From Taenia hydatigena (taxonomy: Eukaryota > Platyhelminthes > Cestoda > Cyclophyllidea > Taeniidae), in assembly GCA_036345935.2 (NCBI GenBank), contig JADWOT020000003.1:20912509-20976508 (forward strand): 64,000 nucleotides of DNA, given 5' to 3'. Shown here piece by piece: positions 50,252 through 63,004 of this stretch (the stretch's first letter is position 1; every line of letters begins with the position of its first letter). A program made the position numbers and the translations under genes. The notes beneath the pieces are model-generated. The model saw only the letters and a program-made list of their open reading frames with translations, did no database searches and was not told the DNA's origin.

Positions 50252-53200
50252 ATGGATTCATTTTACAGTCAGATAGCGGCAGAAGCAGACGATGATTGGA
50301 ATCTTGGATCAGTAATGTCTCATGCTCTCTAAATCCGACTTTAAGGCTAAACCAAGTAGTTTCTCTGACAAGGGAGCTGACTTAGATGATCTTTTGGATG
50401 GATTTGATTTCAATGAAAAAGGTAGTTCTAAAACTGGGACCGCAGCAGCTAGCTCGACCATGGAAACAAGCTTTGGTAATTTATAAACCCTTTAGGTGGA
50501 CTTCAAAAAGCATTTTATTGATGTGAAATTCTGGAGTTATATTTTTTGTATATTTTTTAAATTGGGCATGTTTTACAAAAGTTTGGGGAAATAAATTCAA
50601 TCAATTTGAAAGTCTGGTAGCATTTTCACTATCATTATTGATAAAATTAACCAAAACTAAAATCTTGGTGATAGCAAAGAATTTATGCAATGGCTCATAA
50701 TATGACGTCAAAGCCAGAGGAACTACTATTTCTCACAACGCTTCATTATTTTTTCTGGTCGGGCTGGTTAAGTACACCGGAATCATGGCTTATTTTTAAT
50801 TTTCTCTTGGGATTTTGTGATTGTCAAATTTAGGCATGGTTGCATTTAAATAGCAGCGCTTCAATGTCTGTCGACAGCCTATATGAAGCGACACGGGCAC
50901 AGTTTCTCAGGCCATTTCCATCCATATCGTTCAACCCTTTTATGACTCTTTCAATCCTTTGAAATTTGGTTAATATGAAAATTGTATCGCGCATAATCTT
51001 TTGTAAGGTTTCCGGTTTTGTAAAATGCCACGCAAGTGCATAGTTTTAAAATCATGTCATTTGTGAGCATCTTCCCAGCTGATTTGCGAAAAGTATGTTT
51101 CTAAGACTTATGCAATTAATTAGGTCATGATTTTTCCGAATTTTTTTAAACTGGACTAGTGAAACATGTCTCAAACATGTTAGTACCGAAGTTAGGAACT
51201 CCAGTAATTTAGTGTTCTCGAGTGATATTACAGTTAAATCGGAAGTCTGCGGCCAGAGCCGATGTGATTCTGTAATGAAGCTGACTGAGTTTTAATTCTG
51301 GTTTAGATTCTTTGAAGTTGTCTGTTGAGACCAAACCTCTAGGCGCCTCATCGTTGAACGAGTCCTCTAACACCTCGTCCACCACCACCTCCGCCATGCG
51401 TGGCGTACAGAAGAGAGGTGGTGCTGCGGCGTCATCCATCGCCCGACGGAGCCTTCTTGATTCCTTGTTGAACCCTGAAGACGCAGATGTCATGGCTGGT
51501 GGGACGGAGGTTAATCTGGATAGCTCCTTTGAGATTAAGGCCGCACCCACAGCGGCCACTTCTCGACGCTCTGTGCGGTTCTCGGAAAAACCGGTAACCA
51601 CACTTGAAGTATCCACTTAGTGGCATCAAATCATTTTGAGCATCATATTCTTTAATAACGACCTTTAAAATACAGCTAAACACTTGTAATTGAAATCTAC
51701 ATTTAAAAAGTTGTTGAGACATATCAGAGGTAAATTGTGACCCTAAATCCATAAATCCTTTACCAAAAAGCCACATTCAATAAAAACATGAAAAAATGTG
51801 ATTTGGAATGATTATGCGCATTCAAGACACATTGTGTCTAAGAAGAACGCAGTCATACCAAGTTTGTCATTAACGTGCAAACTTTCTTTCGCAACCATTT
51901 TAATGCCTGTTAAAAGCTAAAAATACTATCCGAATGAGTGTAGTTAATAACGGTGAGCAGCACCACTAATAGCTCCTTGAAAGAAACCGGCAAGAAATCA
52001 CTAATTAATAAGCATTTTCGAACTGCTTGGAATAATACTAATGACTGAATCCTTAGCATTTTCTTCAACCTGCGTGCTAGAAAGTAGTGAAAATTCTTGG
52101 CGGATTTTCCGACCTTCCTCCCACGTCAGCAAAATAGCAAACTTTGAGCAGGGACACTAGGGTGAAGCCAAAACGGAAAAGCGCAGGGTGGGCACAAATG
52201 GGTTTGAACCACCTTTTCTTAAATCGGAGTTGTAAAAGATTTACCCCTAAAGTCTGCAAATGAGAAAGTGTCTCTTGAGACATCGAATAAGTGGGTTTAA
52301 TTGTGATTCTCACTTTGACTACTATAAGAAGCCCATAGCATCGACGGTGCATCACTGATAAGGGGGAAAAGTGGGTGCTTTCTTCAGAGATATGGGATGA
52401 ATTATCCAGGCAACGGCGTATTCTTCTGCTCAACAAACGTTGAAATGCAAAGCCGTCTCCTCCCACAAATTAGTCAGGGAACAAATGGAATGATTTTATA
52501 AAGTGAAGGAAATGAAGAACAAGATGTTTGCCCCACTCTTTCCAAATGCTATAAATAAAGCAATGCAAGGAGCTTTTGCAGCCGCATTTTTGAAGCCAAA
52601 TTTAACTTGTTTCGCAAACTTGTATTTATTTGAAATTTTAGAGAAAAATAGCGAATAAAGGGTATAGGGAATGGTATACAGTAGTGTTTCAAGAGGACGA
52701 CACTGTTCTCTGGTATAAGCTCTACATTTTGTTGCTAATTACAAATGAAAAAAGCTACTACATGGAGTTGTACCGACTACTGTAGGACTTTTTTTAGCCT
52801 TTCCGTTAATTTTGGTTTTCACTCTTAAATGTGCCTAATGTTTCTCAGCCTGACGAGGCTTACAGTAGATTTAACAAAAGAAAGACTTTAACACGTCTAG
52901 ATAAAGATCTTGGAGATTGAACAATTCCGGTTAACTGATTGCACCTGGAGTTGTTATCGCCGAAGTGCCTGGCCTATTTCCAGCGCGATAAAACCGCATT
53001 CCTTTAATTAAATGAATGAATAGTTCTTTCTATTTTGCATTTCAAACAGCTCCTTAGTGTATTTAGGTGATTTAACTCGAGAGTTAAGCAAATAACCGAT
53101 GATTTACATGGCCCTCTCTTCCCTTTCGAGTGCCGTCGCCGGCGCTCCTCTTGGTTAAACTTCTGCGTCCCAAGAACTAACCGCTCCAGTCATCGAATTT

Positions 53201-56200
53201 TCATGTAATTGAGAAGATATTTGACTGCAATTCTACCGGATCTAGAGTTTAGTTTTGTATGGGAGCCGAATTTGGGGATGAGGACTGCTCTGTCCAACAC
53301 GCGTGTCCACAGCTAGTCGTAGGAACACTGGCCAAAAAGGCAGAGTCGCGCAACAAAGGGCGGGGTTCAGCATAGTTCCGCGGGGTGTTTTGACTTCCAC
53401 TTCTCCTTGTCACATTGTTTTCATTTCTAAGATCGCCAGCCGTATCTACATGGGCTAGTATTACATTTTCACGTTTGATGTCCACATACACGTGCTACAA
53501 CCAGCTCAGTAGCTAAGCTAAGCTGGTGTCGCTTCAGTTGTCAATGGTTCTTTTACAGGTCTCGGGAGTGGAGGTGGTTACTGAAGATGGGCATCACTTT
53601 GAGCCCCTCCTTTAAGGATCATCACTGATTCTTCTATCTGCAACGTATGCGTTTCTTTCGCCCCATCAAAGCATATCACTTAGTGATAGACATCAGCATG
53701 AGTGTCCTTCATGATTGAATTTGCTTTGCGCTGCAATCAATTTAGCACCCCAAGACTTTCGTTAAGGTTTGGGGCCACTGGCATGGTTCAAGAGGGAGTT
53801 CACTGGGGAAAGGCACAACGACAAAGCACCAAAATCGAGAGGTGAAAAAACGACTAACTTATTGTGGTGGCATTGTTGCATATTTCAAGTGCATTAGACA
53901 GGCCACATGCTTGCCTAACTAGATGAGGGAGGAACATCTACCGTAGGTAACGCCGATCCCTTTTAGTTAGCGGCTGGATAGAAGGGTAAAGCTTCATTCA
54001 CATGTCTACCACTTTGTAGTATTTATTAATCTAAAATGTTGTCTCCTTCAGCTGTTGAATAATTATTTCTCATTCTTACGGTAAAAGATGACAAATGGCG
54101 CTAATAACGGTTGAAATGGCTGATAAACGAATTCATGCCTTTATCACCCAAGTAGATGGTTTGAAAAGCTTTCTCATTTTTTCCTTTAGCAAGGCGACAA
54201 CGCTCCAGATCTTCCTAATGTAAATGAGAAGGCGAAACGGGATAGCGATGTTGATGGCAATGAAAAAGGCACAAACTTGCGGCCTCGGACGGCTCCGGCA
54301 GAACGGGATAAGTCTGGCTTGGGTTGGGGCGACCTTGAGGGGAATCTTGACTGGTTCTCGAAGGATCACAATGGTGGCAGTGGTAGGGTTGGCAGGTAAG
54401 TTATCTATTAATTGTAATTATATTTTCGTTAATTTTAAAGGAATCATTCTGTACATTAGTAAAATCTTTGCCTGCCATGTCAATTCACTAATGAATATTG
54501 CAAACCTACGTTTTCCTAGTGAGTAGCTTTTAATCGCCGCATGTTTTGTAGTGAGTTTAAGGGCGACCTGCAAAAAACTACTTGCAATATTTCCCTCGAA
54601 GGAGGCCTGGACTTGGATACCACTCTGACGGAAAAGAAAATCGTTTCTGGAGAAAAAACCAATCTTGGTAGGCAGCCAAACATTGGCTTTACCTGCAACT
54701 CCAAAATTGCCGATGCACTTTAGTTTACGTTTCAGCAGAGGATAGATCCATCCTTGTTGGAGGCGGTAAAGGGAACCCTGTGAGTTGTTAGATTTTTCAT
54801 TGCTAAGATATAACGTCTGTACTTAGCTTTCACTCGGAAGTAGCATTGTTTGTGGCCACAAACAAGCGATGGATTTAAGATTGTGTGCTTGCTGGTATTT
54901 TGCAGGAATTCAATAACCGTAGCAGCAAGTTTCTCTTTATTAGACATGTTTCGGTGTACATGCCATAGTTTTAAAAACGAGTAGGATTGTCAATTTTTGG
55001 CCTGAGGCGTCATTCGGTTGAGTAACTGGATTGAAATTAAACGTTCACTTCATAACTGCACAATGTCTGCTTTAAAAAAATTTACTTCGAGAATTAAATC
55101 CAACGCAATGTTTCAGTGAATAAAACTTGGCTAATTTGAAGGTGAAATCTAACAACGAATCCATCTGAGGAGCTGCAAAGCTGTCGGTGCATAAGCATCT
55201 TGTGGTGAAATTGCTTGCAATGGGTAAATTGTAGGTTCGACGCTCACTAAACTTCAGAGGCTCAAAAGAACGATCACCGTCTTGGGAACCTCAACGATCA
55301 CCATCACTTCTGGTAATTGGCCCTTTTTTACAGCATGACAAGGATGATTTGGAGGTGTAAATGTTGTGTGCCATATTCTCTGCTCATAATTGCACGGAAA
55401 GGTTGGACTGTCAGCTGCACAGGTGACTTGACTAGCGCAATCGACGCTTGCATAGCATTTGTGTGATCGTTTGCAAGGTGTAACTGACTGGAAAAGCAGA
55501 CGTTTTACTTGGTCTACTTTTTAGAAAAGGAGTACTATCATCCAATCACCCAAAATAGTTACAGACACGTTCTTTTTTAGTGCTTTAGAACCATTTTGTC
55601 TTATATTTGAGGATATGAACTAACCGGCCGCAGATTTCGGAGCAATTTTTTCGACAAAGTATTTTCACCGCAAACTGGAAGCGTTCGAGCTTATTTAGCT
55701 ATTTAAATAACCGTCGGTGAAGTGAAGAGCAAAATAAAGGATAACTTTGGTTACGCCTTTCTCCTTAAGCTGCTGCATTTGTTTAAAAGCAAAAACGGAA
55801 TTACGCGAGAGGTCCGGGTAGTATCACCTCTTCAAGCTGAGGTTTAGCTGCTGGAATATATAACCAGTAAGCCGAATTGGAAAATAAAAAATAAGGTTTT
55901 ATTCATTGATTGTCACAACAGCGACTTTGTGGCACTTCGGTTACTCCTAAGGGCTTCATGGAATATGTAGGGCTGGAAAGTGCATCTACAACTGCACCGA
56001 ATCTCTTTTCCATTCGTAGGAACGCCGATTCGCGGTAGAATGATAAAATTGTTTCAATGTCACAAAAAAGCAGTGGCGACAAATTTTAAATTTTGTAGAT
56101 CTAGATGTTATTGTCTTTCAATTTTCAGTTGCCAGCTGCATTCCAGAGACCCACTTGACAGGTTTTACGAAAAGATTTTATGAACACTTTGTCGACTTCC

Positions 56201-59200
56201 AAATGACTTAATTAGCGCATTAAAGGACTTCGGCGTTCTGGTTTGATACAGTTTCTTGCTCGCCTTTCACGTCTATTCTATTACTGTCCAGCCATATGGT
56301 CAGGTCATTGTCGGTTTTTTTGAGAAGGCCTAAACCAGATCTCTAGGGTATGCTAATTGCTCTTTTTAAGGGGTATTGAACAATAAGAACGATTGAAGAG
56401 TCAGATTGTGTGTAGCCTTATCATTACAGGCCTCCGCAGACAGCCATCTGTAGCAGATGACTCTTGCAATGTTTTCTATGGGCAGTAGTCAGTTAATAGA
56501 TTTATGCCTAGGCTTTCATTAAAATACAAGTAAGGAAGGCATTTTGCAGAAAAATTTTTAGAATTCTACAAATTATTTAACAGCTATATAATGTATCCTT
56601 AACATAAAACTTTGAAAGGAGAGGAGCACAAGCTTCTGAGCTCTACACTGTCGGATCATGGATGACTAAGAAACCAACGAAGAACACAGAAAACCGAAGC
56701 AAACTTTCCCCTTGTTATTCCAGGTTAATGATGCCGTGGTGGATAGTTCAGGAACTGCACCGAAGATAAGACAACTACAGGCTGAAATTGAGGCTTTGCG
56801 TGGGCTCCTCAAAATGGCAAAGGACTATCACCGAGAAGAGATTAAGCTGCTTGAGCAGTCGCACTCGTAAGCCTATAGTTCCATTCATTACTATGGTTTT
56901 TTGACACGAGAGGTCTAGAGCACACTTATTCCATGCGCAAATCAAGATGTCTTGGATGGTGAGACGTGCGAATTCTTCGAAAGAAAACTGCCTACTTATA
57001 TGCATTTAAGGCTACTGATTATTATCTCGCTAATGTGGCTACATGGAGGAGCAGGCCAGTGGGTACGCATCCCTCTTTAATTGGTTGGCTAACTGAAATT
57101 GTCATGACGAAAGAAGCGATAGATAGGATATTGCTACTATCTTTTTATCACTTTATTTTCTTTGATTCAAAGGTCCAAAATCAAGTTGCTGGAGGAAAAC
57201 TCACTTCGGAGGGAAAAACAGTAAGTACACTTTATTTGGTGAAATACGTAACATTTGTTAACAGTGAGAATTGCACTCTTTAGCATAGTTTGAGCTTTTC
57301 TTTCAATTCACACATTCCTGATGATCCGGCTACTATAGGGAACCAAATATGTAGTCACAGCTGGTTAAAAGTTGAATTACGTGATGACATTTTATCGAAA
57401 TAATGTGCTACTCATTATTCTACGGCTAGTCATTTCGCCTGATAATACGACGATAAGTAATCCAGTATCGTTGTATCACATGCCAGCATTGATTTGGCGA
57501 TCTTTGAGGATTTTCTTTTTATTCCATTGTTAAGCAGCCACTTATTTTTTAAGTAAGATTGGCCACCAAGCTTCGAAATAAAGTAGAGCCTGGATGGGCT
57601 TTTGAGAGCTACATTTAACGACATCACAATGATCATATGGTCGTTCTCCACCCTTTGAAACTGTACTTAGAAAGCCTTAAACTGCTACCACAAAGCATCA
57701 CTCCCAAGGACCCAAGCGGAAACGAGAGCAAGTACTTAATTATTCGTGACTATACCGGTGTTATATTATGCTACATTCCTACGAATTGGTAATAGAAGGT
57801 CATTTCTTACAAATTACTAATTAATTATTTAGGAAGTTGATGTCAAATTAAATTTAATCGTAGTTAGGGTATTTCATCTGCCTGCAAAGTCCAGTTTAGT
57901 ATGGCTATGCGAAATAGGGGATGCTACCGCCAATTTTTTTTCGTTAACACAATTTATGCTATTATAAAAGAATTCTTTGGTATGAAAACCTTAGAAGGGA
58001 AAATTCAGGTACTGTCCACTTCATAATTTTGTCTAAATTCATCAGAAGATTATGTAAATGTTGTCAAATTCAGTACTATTGGGCTTTTACTATTCTTGTT
58101 CTAAGCTTTAGCCATAACAGAGGCACGCAAAACAAATGCTAAAGTAATGTTGCTTTCGTGATGGAGTAAATCAGAATGCTGACTTACCGTATTTTTACTT
58201 CTCATTATGTATTTTCCTTCTCTATACCCTCAGTTTGCAGGAAGAGCTGGACTTCACCGTGTCACAGTGCAAGTTGCGGATTGGCCAATTGGAAAGCTTC
58301 CAAGAAACCACCCGGGCCGATCTCACCTCCGCCGTGACAGCAGTCAGAGATGACGCCCTAAAGATGGTCGCCACGCTCCGCAACGAGCACGCGTAGGCAT
58401 TTCACTCTTTCCATTTACCTCAAAGGAGAAGCCTTTCGCTTCCGCTCAATTTTCTTCTCTTATTTGCTACATTTTTCATCGCTATACAGCCTTGAACTGG
58501 AGACCCTGAATGAAAGACACACTAAGGCACTAGCAAGCCTACGAGAAGCGAACACTATTGAGGCGCGAGTTCTCACAGAAATGCAGCCGACCGCAGAGGC
58601 CTTGCAGGTCCTTCTTGGCCAGCTTCTCTCGGCCACTAATGAGGTGAAGCAAGCGGAACTTGAACATCAAACGGCGGTAGCTCAACGTCTTGTCAAGTTG
58701 GAAAGACGTGAGGAGATTGTTCGACTGGCAGAAGAACGACTGTGTGATAGAGTAATAAAAATACACTACTTGTGCTGTTCAAATGTTAGTAGCGGCCATT
58801 CGCCAACATTTTGACCGTCTTTCAGGAAAGAGAGTCCGACAAGGCTCATAAGCTGCTGACAGAGGCAGTAGGAAAAGTGGAAGTACAGTTGAGAGAACAG
58901 AGCAAATTGTTGGAGGATGTAAGTTGAGCGAATGCAGTTTTAATCCACTCTTTATCCGGCTTCCTAGGACAGGTGGACGTTGAAACAGGAGCAGGCGCGT
59001 CTGACTAAAATCCAAGTCACGCTGGAGGAGGATCGACGAGCTCTGATTGAACAGGCAGGAAGGGAACGGGTTGAGCTTCAACAGCTTATAGTGAGAGTAC
59101 TTTTTAATGAATCTGGATTCTAAAATCCACAACCAGCGTCCGCATGTAATCAGTTAATGCTTTCCTTAAATGTCGTTACCACTTTCCTTTTTAGACAAAT

Positions 59201-62177
59201 TTTTTTGATGAGCATCGAGAAACCCAGTCACGTTTAGCCGCGGAACGAAATGCCATAACAGAGGAGCAACAGAAGCTTCGCGTAGATCAGATTTGTTGGC
59301 GCCGACGACAGGAGGAGGAGGAGAAGAAACTGGCATCTGTGAGCCACGTGGCCTCTTAGACATCAGTTCTAAGTAGCATCTTTGAAATGTGCCAAATAAT
59401 CATCTCAGCTTCTTACGGCAAAACTCTGTATACCTCACATGGGATACATATTCTGTTTCTGTATTGTGAAAAAAATCTCAATTAATAGGAAGTAGCAGAA
59501 CTTCGATAGTCTTCCTCTTTCTAGTTGAAGGAAGAAATGGAGAGAACTAAAGAAGCCCTCCAGGTAGAAAGACACACTCTCGATGAAAGACTGCATCAAT
59601 TAAAGCTTAATGAAGTAAAACTTACCGAAACCCAGCATCATCTGGATATTGTTAGGTAATTTTACCTTATACAAAGTTTTCCATGATTAAAATACTAAGA
59701 TTTCAGATAAAGTGAAGCTAGTTACGAATATGGATGATAATTTCTATAACCTCATGGCTTAGTTTTCAAAGGAAACTGCAGCTACTTGACACTGTATTTG
59801 AATGAGTCTCTATTAAAATTTGTAATATGTTAAACAGGATTCTTGTTGTTAATTATAATCCACTTCCGTGGTTTTTAAGTTTGGTGGTGGGATTTGGTTC
59901 CTCTGTGTTGACTTTAAAGCAATCTTTCCATGCAGAGCTTTAGCCGTTCGGATGATTCATAAACTTTGGTTCCCCTTGCTACGCCTTACTACTGTTTAAT
60001 TCACCTTACTTGATCACCTTTTACTCACGTAGAAGCAATCTGCAGGGCAAAGAGACCTGCCTGAACGAGCGTGAAAGCGAACTGGACAGACGGCAGGAGG
60101 AGCTGTCGAATCGTGCCGGCGCACTGAGTGGAACACAGGCAGCGGTGGCTGAAATCGACGCCAAGTGTCGTCGGCTGTTGGAGGAGCAGACCCGGACCCA
60201 GACCGAGCTACAGAGCCGCAGGCAGGAACTCGAGGACATGGAGAAAAGACTTGCAGAAGTTAGTTTTTTTATTGAAAATTTGGAAGTTATCATGGGTTTT
60301 GGATATAATTAGCCGGAAAGTCTTAGAATGCCTGAAATCACTGTTCACAAAAATTAGACGATTTTTTGTGACGGAAGGAGTTCAGCAATGTTTATCACCC
60401 ATCTACTTTTGACATCGAAAGGCGAGAGTTACTAGCAGCTGTACCGACCATTTCCGCGCCCTCTGTGCTGACACTCCATTCTTGGGCTTTGACATCACTT
60501 TGATTTTGACTTGGGAGTGAACAGTCTCACAGTTACGTGTCTCCATGCCATGCTGTTTAATCAGCAGAAAATTTAACCTGAGCACGAACTGAGAAACACT
60601 TTACCAAGCTCAAGGTAAGCACATTAAATTAAACTTCTAGGTCACCAAAAAAAAGCACTTTGTAGAGATTGCAGACGTTTCCAGCATTTTAAAATGGAAA
60701 GACGTTAGCAGATCTTTAACCATGTCAGTCTCAAAACTGCGGAGGGAATGCCACTTGACTGGGCACTGCATCCGCTGATTTACGAAAATTGACCTGCAAA
60801 GCTATCGTCAAAGGACTATAATCAAAGGTGCGTGCTAGAAATTTACAGAGGAAGGCCGAAGTAAAGTGAACAACTTGAATAAATCCTTACTAAGCCTTTT
60901 TGTGAGTTATTAGGCACATATTTATTGAATGAAGGACTAGTATGACGCTTTTAAACATCGTTTAAATTCGCAGTTTATCGTTTGCCGTCGTAATTTGAGA
61001 GGCTTAAGTAGTTTTCTAGAATGCTACTGCGCGTATTTAGTCGTGGCGGTGCTTTTTAATTGCAGTCCGAGTTTAAAGCTTTTCACTGCATAAAAAATAA
61101 AAAATATTTGCAAGATCTTTTAAGGCATAAGACCATGGAATACATTTCATTAATAATAAAACTAGATGGTAGTCATTTTCGTGCTTTCTAACAACAGCGC
61201 CATTCATCCTCACTTTGAGGAAGGATCCCAATTCAAGGACGAGAAGTGATGGATGCTCTTCTTATATAGTTTTGCTAGTGTCGAACTACGCCTCGTGCTA
61301 AAATATTGCATTCTAGCCATAATTATGAGCCGAGTGTTGGCATGAAAGAGTACCAACCGCGGTGGGGAAAGGGAGTCTCTCACAAGTCTTATTTGAAGAT
61401 CACCCAAAGAGGTTGCGACTTTTCTCAAATCGGACGGTGCACGTTAATTGCATTTTTTTTGCCTTAGGAGGAAGAGAATTTGGTTCGACGAGAGACTGAA
61501 TGCGCAAAGAAGGAGAAGGCGGAGAAGAAACTAATCTGCTCCCGATGCAAACAGGCGGTGAGGAAGGTGTCGCGTGGTGGTTGCGACTCCAGCTCAAAAC
61601 GACATCAGCCGGAGCGTGATGTGGAGGCCAGGTGGGTAGAAAGTACGTCACTCTTGTAACTCTCGCTCTCATTATTTTGTAACGAGACTGAATGTTCGAA
61701 GTGTGGTGCATCTCATAGATTTGGCTTTTCGGTTTTGTAAATTATTTTACGGAAACTTACTGAGTAAAATCTATGCTGAATAAGTACTCACGAAGGGCTT
61801 CTACTCATTATGCCAAGCTCCAAGTCCAGATGATCTCTCCCGCGATGCATTCGCTGCAAAACCCGAGGCAGTAAGGTTGATCGAAGACATTTCCAATCAA
61901 CAAACGCGCACTCGCTTGCTGGAGCAACTGAGACAGGAGCTTGCAAGGGTTGGGATTATCTTTTTTAATTTGAAAAAAAGCTATTTGCGTCAGATTTTGA
62001 AATACTGTGCCTCATTGGTATTCGAGTTGAATAAAACACTCAACTCACTCTCAGTTCAACACAAGCCTATTTCATTTATCGTAAAGATGCTCTCTTTTCT
62101 TACTTCAGGATAACGAATTTTTGGAAGATGAACGAATATTTTTGACCACACTCAGACATGCTCCTTACATGCAATGA
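50252..62177 (+). CDS. Long coiled-coil protein, FBF1 (Fas-binding factor 1/albatross)-like, 18 exons
   Basis: Exons: 50252-50311, 50346-50475, 51307-51593, 54190-54395, 54552-54667, 54736-54779, 56724-56866, 57173-57220, 58234-58392, 58490-58751, 58826-58918, 58968-59090, 59195-59338, 59525-59655, 60033-60258, 61468-61631, 61825-61948, 62109-62177. Every junction agrees in phase, giving 842 residues with a stop at 62175. Residues 1-280 are acidic, Ser/Thr-rich and disordered, with short motifs: DLDDLLDGFDF in exon 2, LLDSLL then RRSVRFSEKP (150-159), and GWGDLEGNLDW (204-214). From about 290 to 815 it is heptad-rich coiled coil (many L/E/Q/K). A CSRC pair lies at 748-751, and it ends FLEDERIFLTTLRHAPYMQ. 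A short-motif disordered N-terminus plus C-terminal coiled coil is the layout of FBF1, a centriole distal-appendage/transition-fibre protein needed for ciliogenesis and junction integrity. The family assignment is by architecture and could be wrong; another centrosomal coiled-coil protein is possible. The start follows an acceptor AG at 50247-50248. Confidence 0.8.
51594..61467 (+). other. Larger introns of the FBF1-like gene
   Basis: Introns over 300 bp are 50476-51306, 51594-54189, 54780-56723, 56867-57172, 57221-58233, 59656-60032 and 60259-61467. No nested gene is recognised. One possible alternative terminal exon lies at 53559-53615, listed separately. Confidence 0.55.
53559..53615 (+). 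other. Possible alternative terminal exon of the FBF1-like gene
   Basis: After a good pyrimidine-rich acceptor (TTCTTTTACAG ending at 53558), an 18-codon frame VSGVEVVTEDGHHFEPLL ends in TAA. Exon 3 ends in phase 0, so splicing here would give a 177-residue protein lacking the whole coiled coil. It may be chance; no poly(A) signal was placed. Confidence 0.2.
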
Positions 62178-62237
62178 GACGTCTCCCTGATACTGTGATC
62201 CTGACAAATGAAACAGTCATTTGTTTGCCATTTTTTA

Positions 62238-62243
62238 AATAAA
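62238..62243 (+). promoter_or_regulatory. Polyadenylation signal of the FBF1-like gene
   Basis: An AATAAA hexamer 60 bp after the stop codon at 62175-62177, in the usual position for a short 3' UTR. Confidence 0.65.
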
Positions 62244-62892
62244 ATCTTTAGCATCAACCTATCGAGCTGCTTTTTTCAACCAAGAATTTGGTAATCAGCT
62301 TACTGTCTTATTAAAATAATGCGCTAATACAATGATTAAACTGGGATTGTGAATTCTTTCTCAGAAGAGAAACGGAATATTGAACCCACGAATTTGATTA
62401 ATTATCGACACTTTTAGCCCGATTTCTACACGTTGATTTCACTCAGAGGAAAAGACAACCTCACGACACAGATTCCATCCGTGTTGGACGCGGTTTAGAA
62501 GTGTTCAGTAGCCCCTAACGCTTAACGCTCTGCAATTTTTAGAATCTAGCTAGGATCAAACGTTCCTTTTGGCCGTGGAAGTCGGGTAAACTGCCTTCGG
62601 AACCGAGAGTCTCCCGAATGTGCATATGCCGCTAGCCGCACAATAAATTGAACTAAGAGAACTGAAACACACTTCATCAATTTAAAATGTTTATGCGACG
62701 TGGATTTCAATGGCTAATAGCAGAGTCATCGAAATTCAAAGCCATTTTCACAATCACACAAGACTGCTTTGCGCCAAATTCAGTGCATCTTGAAGTTAAA
62801 ATGAGACACATTTTAATGCTAGCAGTCTGCGAAATCTTCTTTACGTCGAAAATACCCCTTATTCCTGATATTATCTCTTTTATTGTCTCCAG

Positions 62893-63004
62893 GGTTGTCG
62901 TGGACGTTATAAATACGCTTGCCAGCAGCGCTGTAGAGGAAGCCAATTCAGATTCGGGTGTCAGCGTGACACGAAGTGAAAGGCTTTATTATCCCTCTTT
63001 GTAA
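62893..63004 (+). other. Possible terminal coding exon of an unrecognised gene
   Basis: A pyrimidine-rich acceptor (TTTATTGTCTCCAG) ends at 62892. It is followed by a 37-residue frame with protein-like composition (VVVDVINTLASSAVEEANSD and on to LYYPSL) and stop TAA at 63002-63004. It needs a preceding exon ending in phase 2, which I did not find between 62,178 and 62,892, so the rest of such a gene is missing or the exon is spurious. The frame extends upstream of the acceptor as an open but less protein-like sequence to 62,687. Confidence 0.25.

Noticed and set aside
55190..55262. GGTTCGACGC string resembling a tRNA T-loop/B box
   Set aside because: No matching A box or acceptor stem pairing at tRNA distance.
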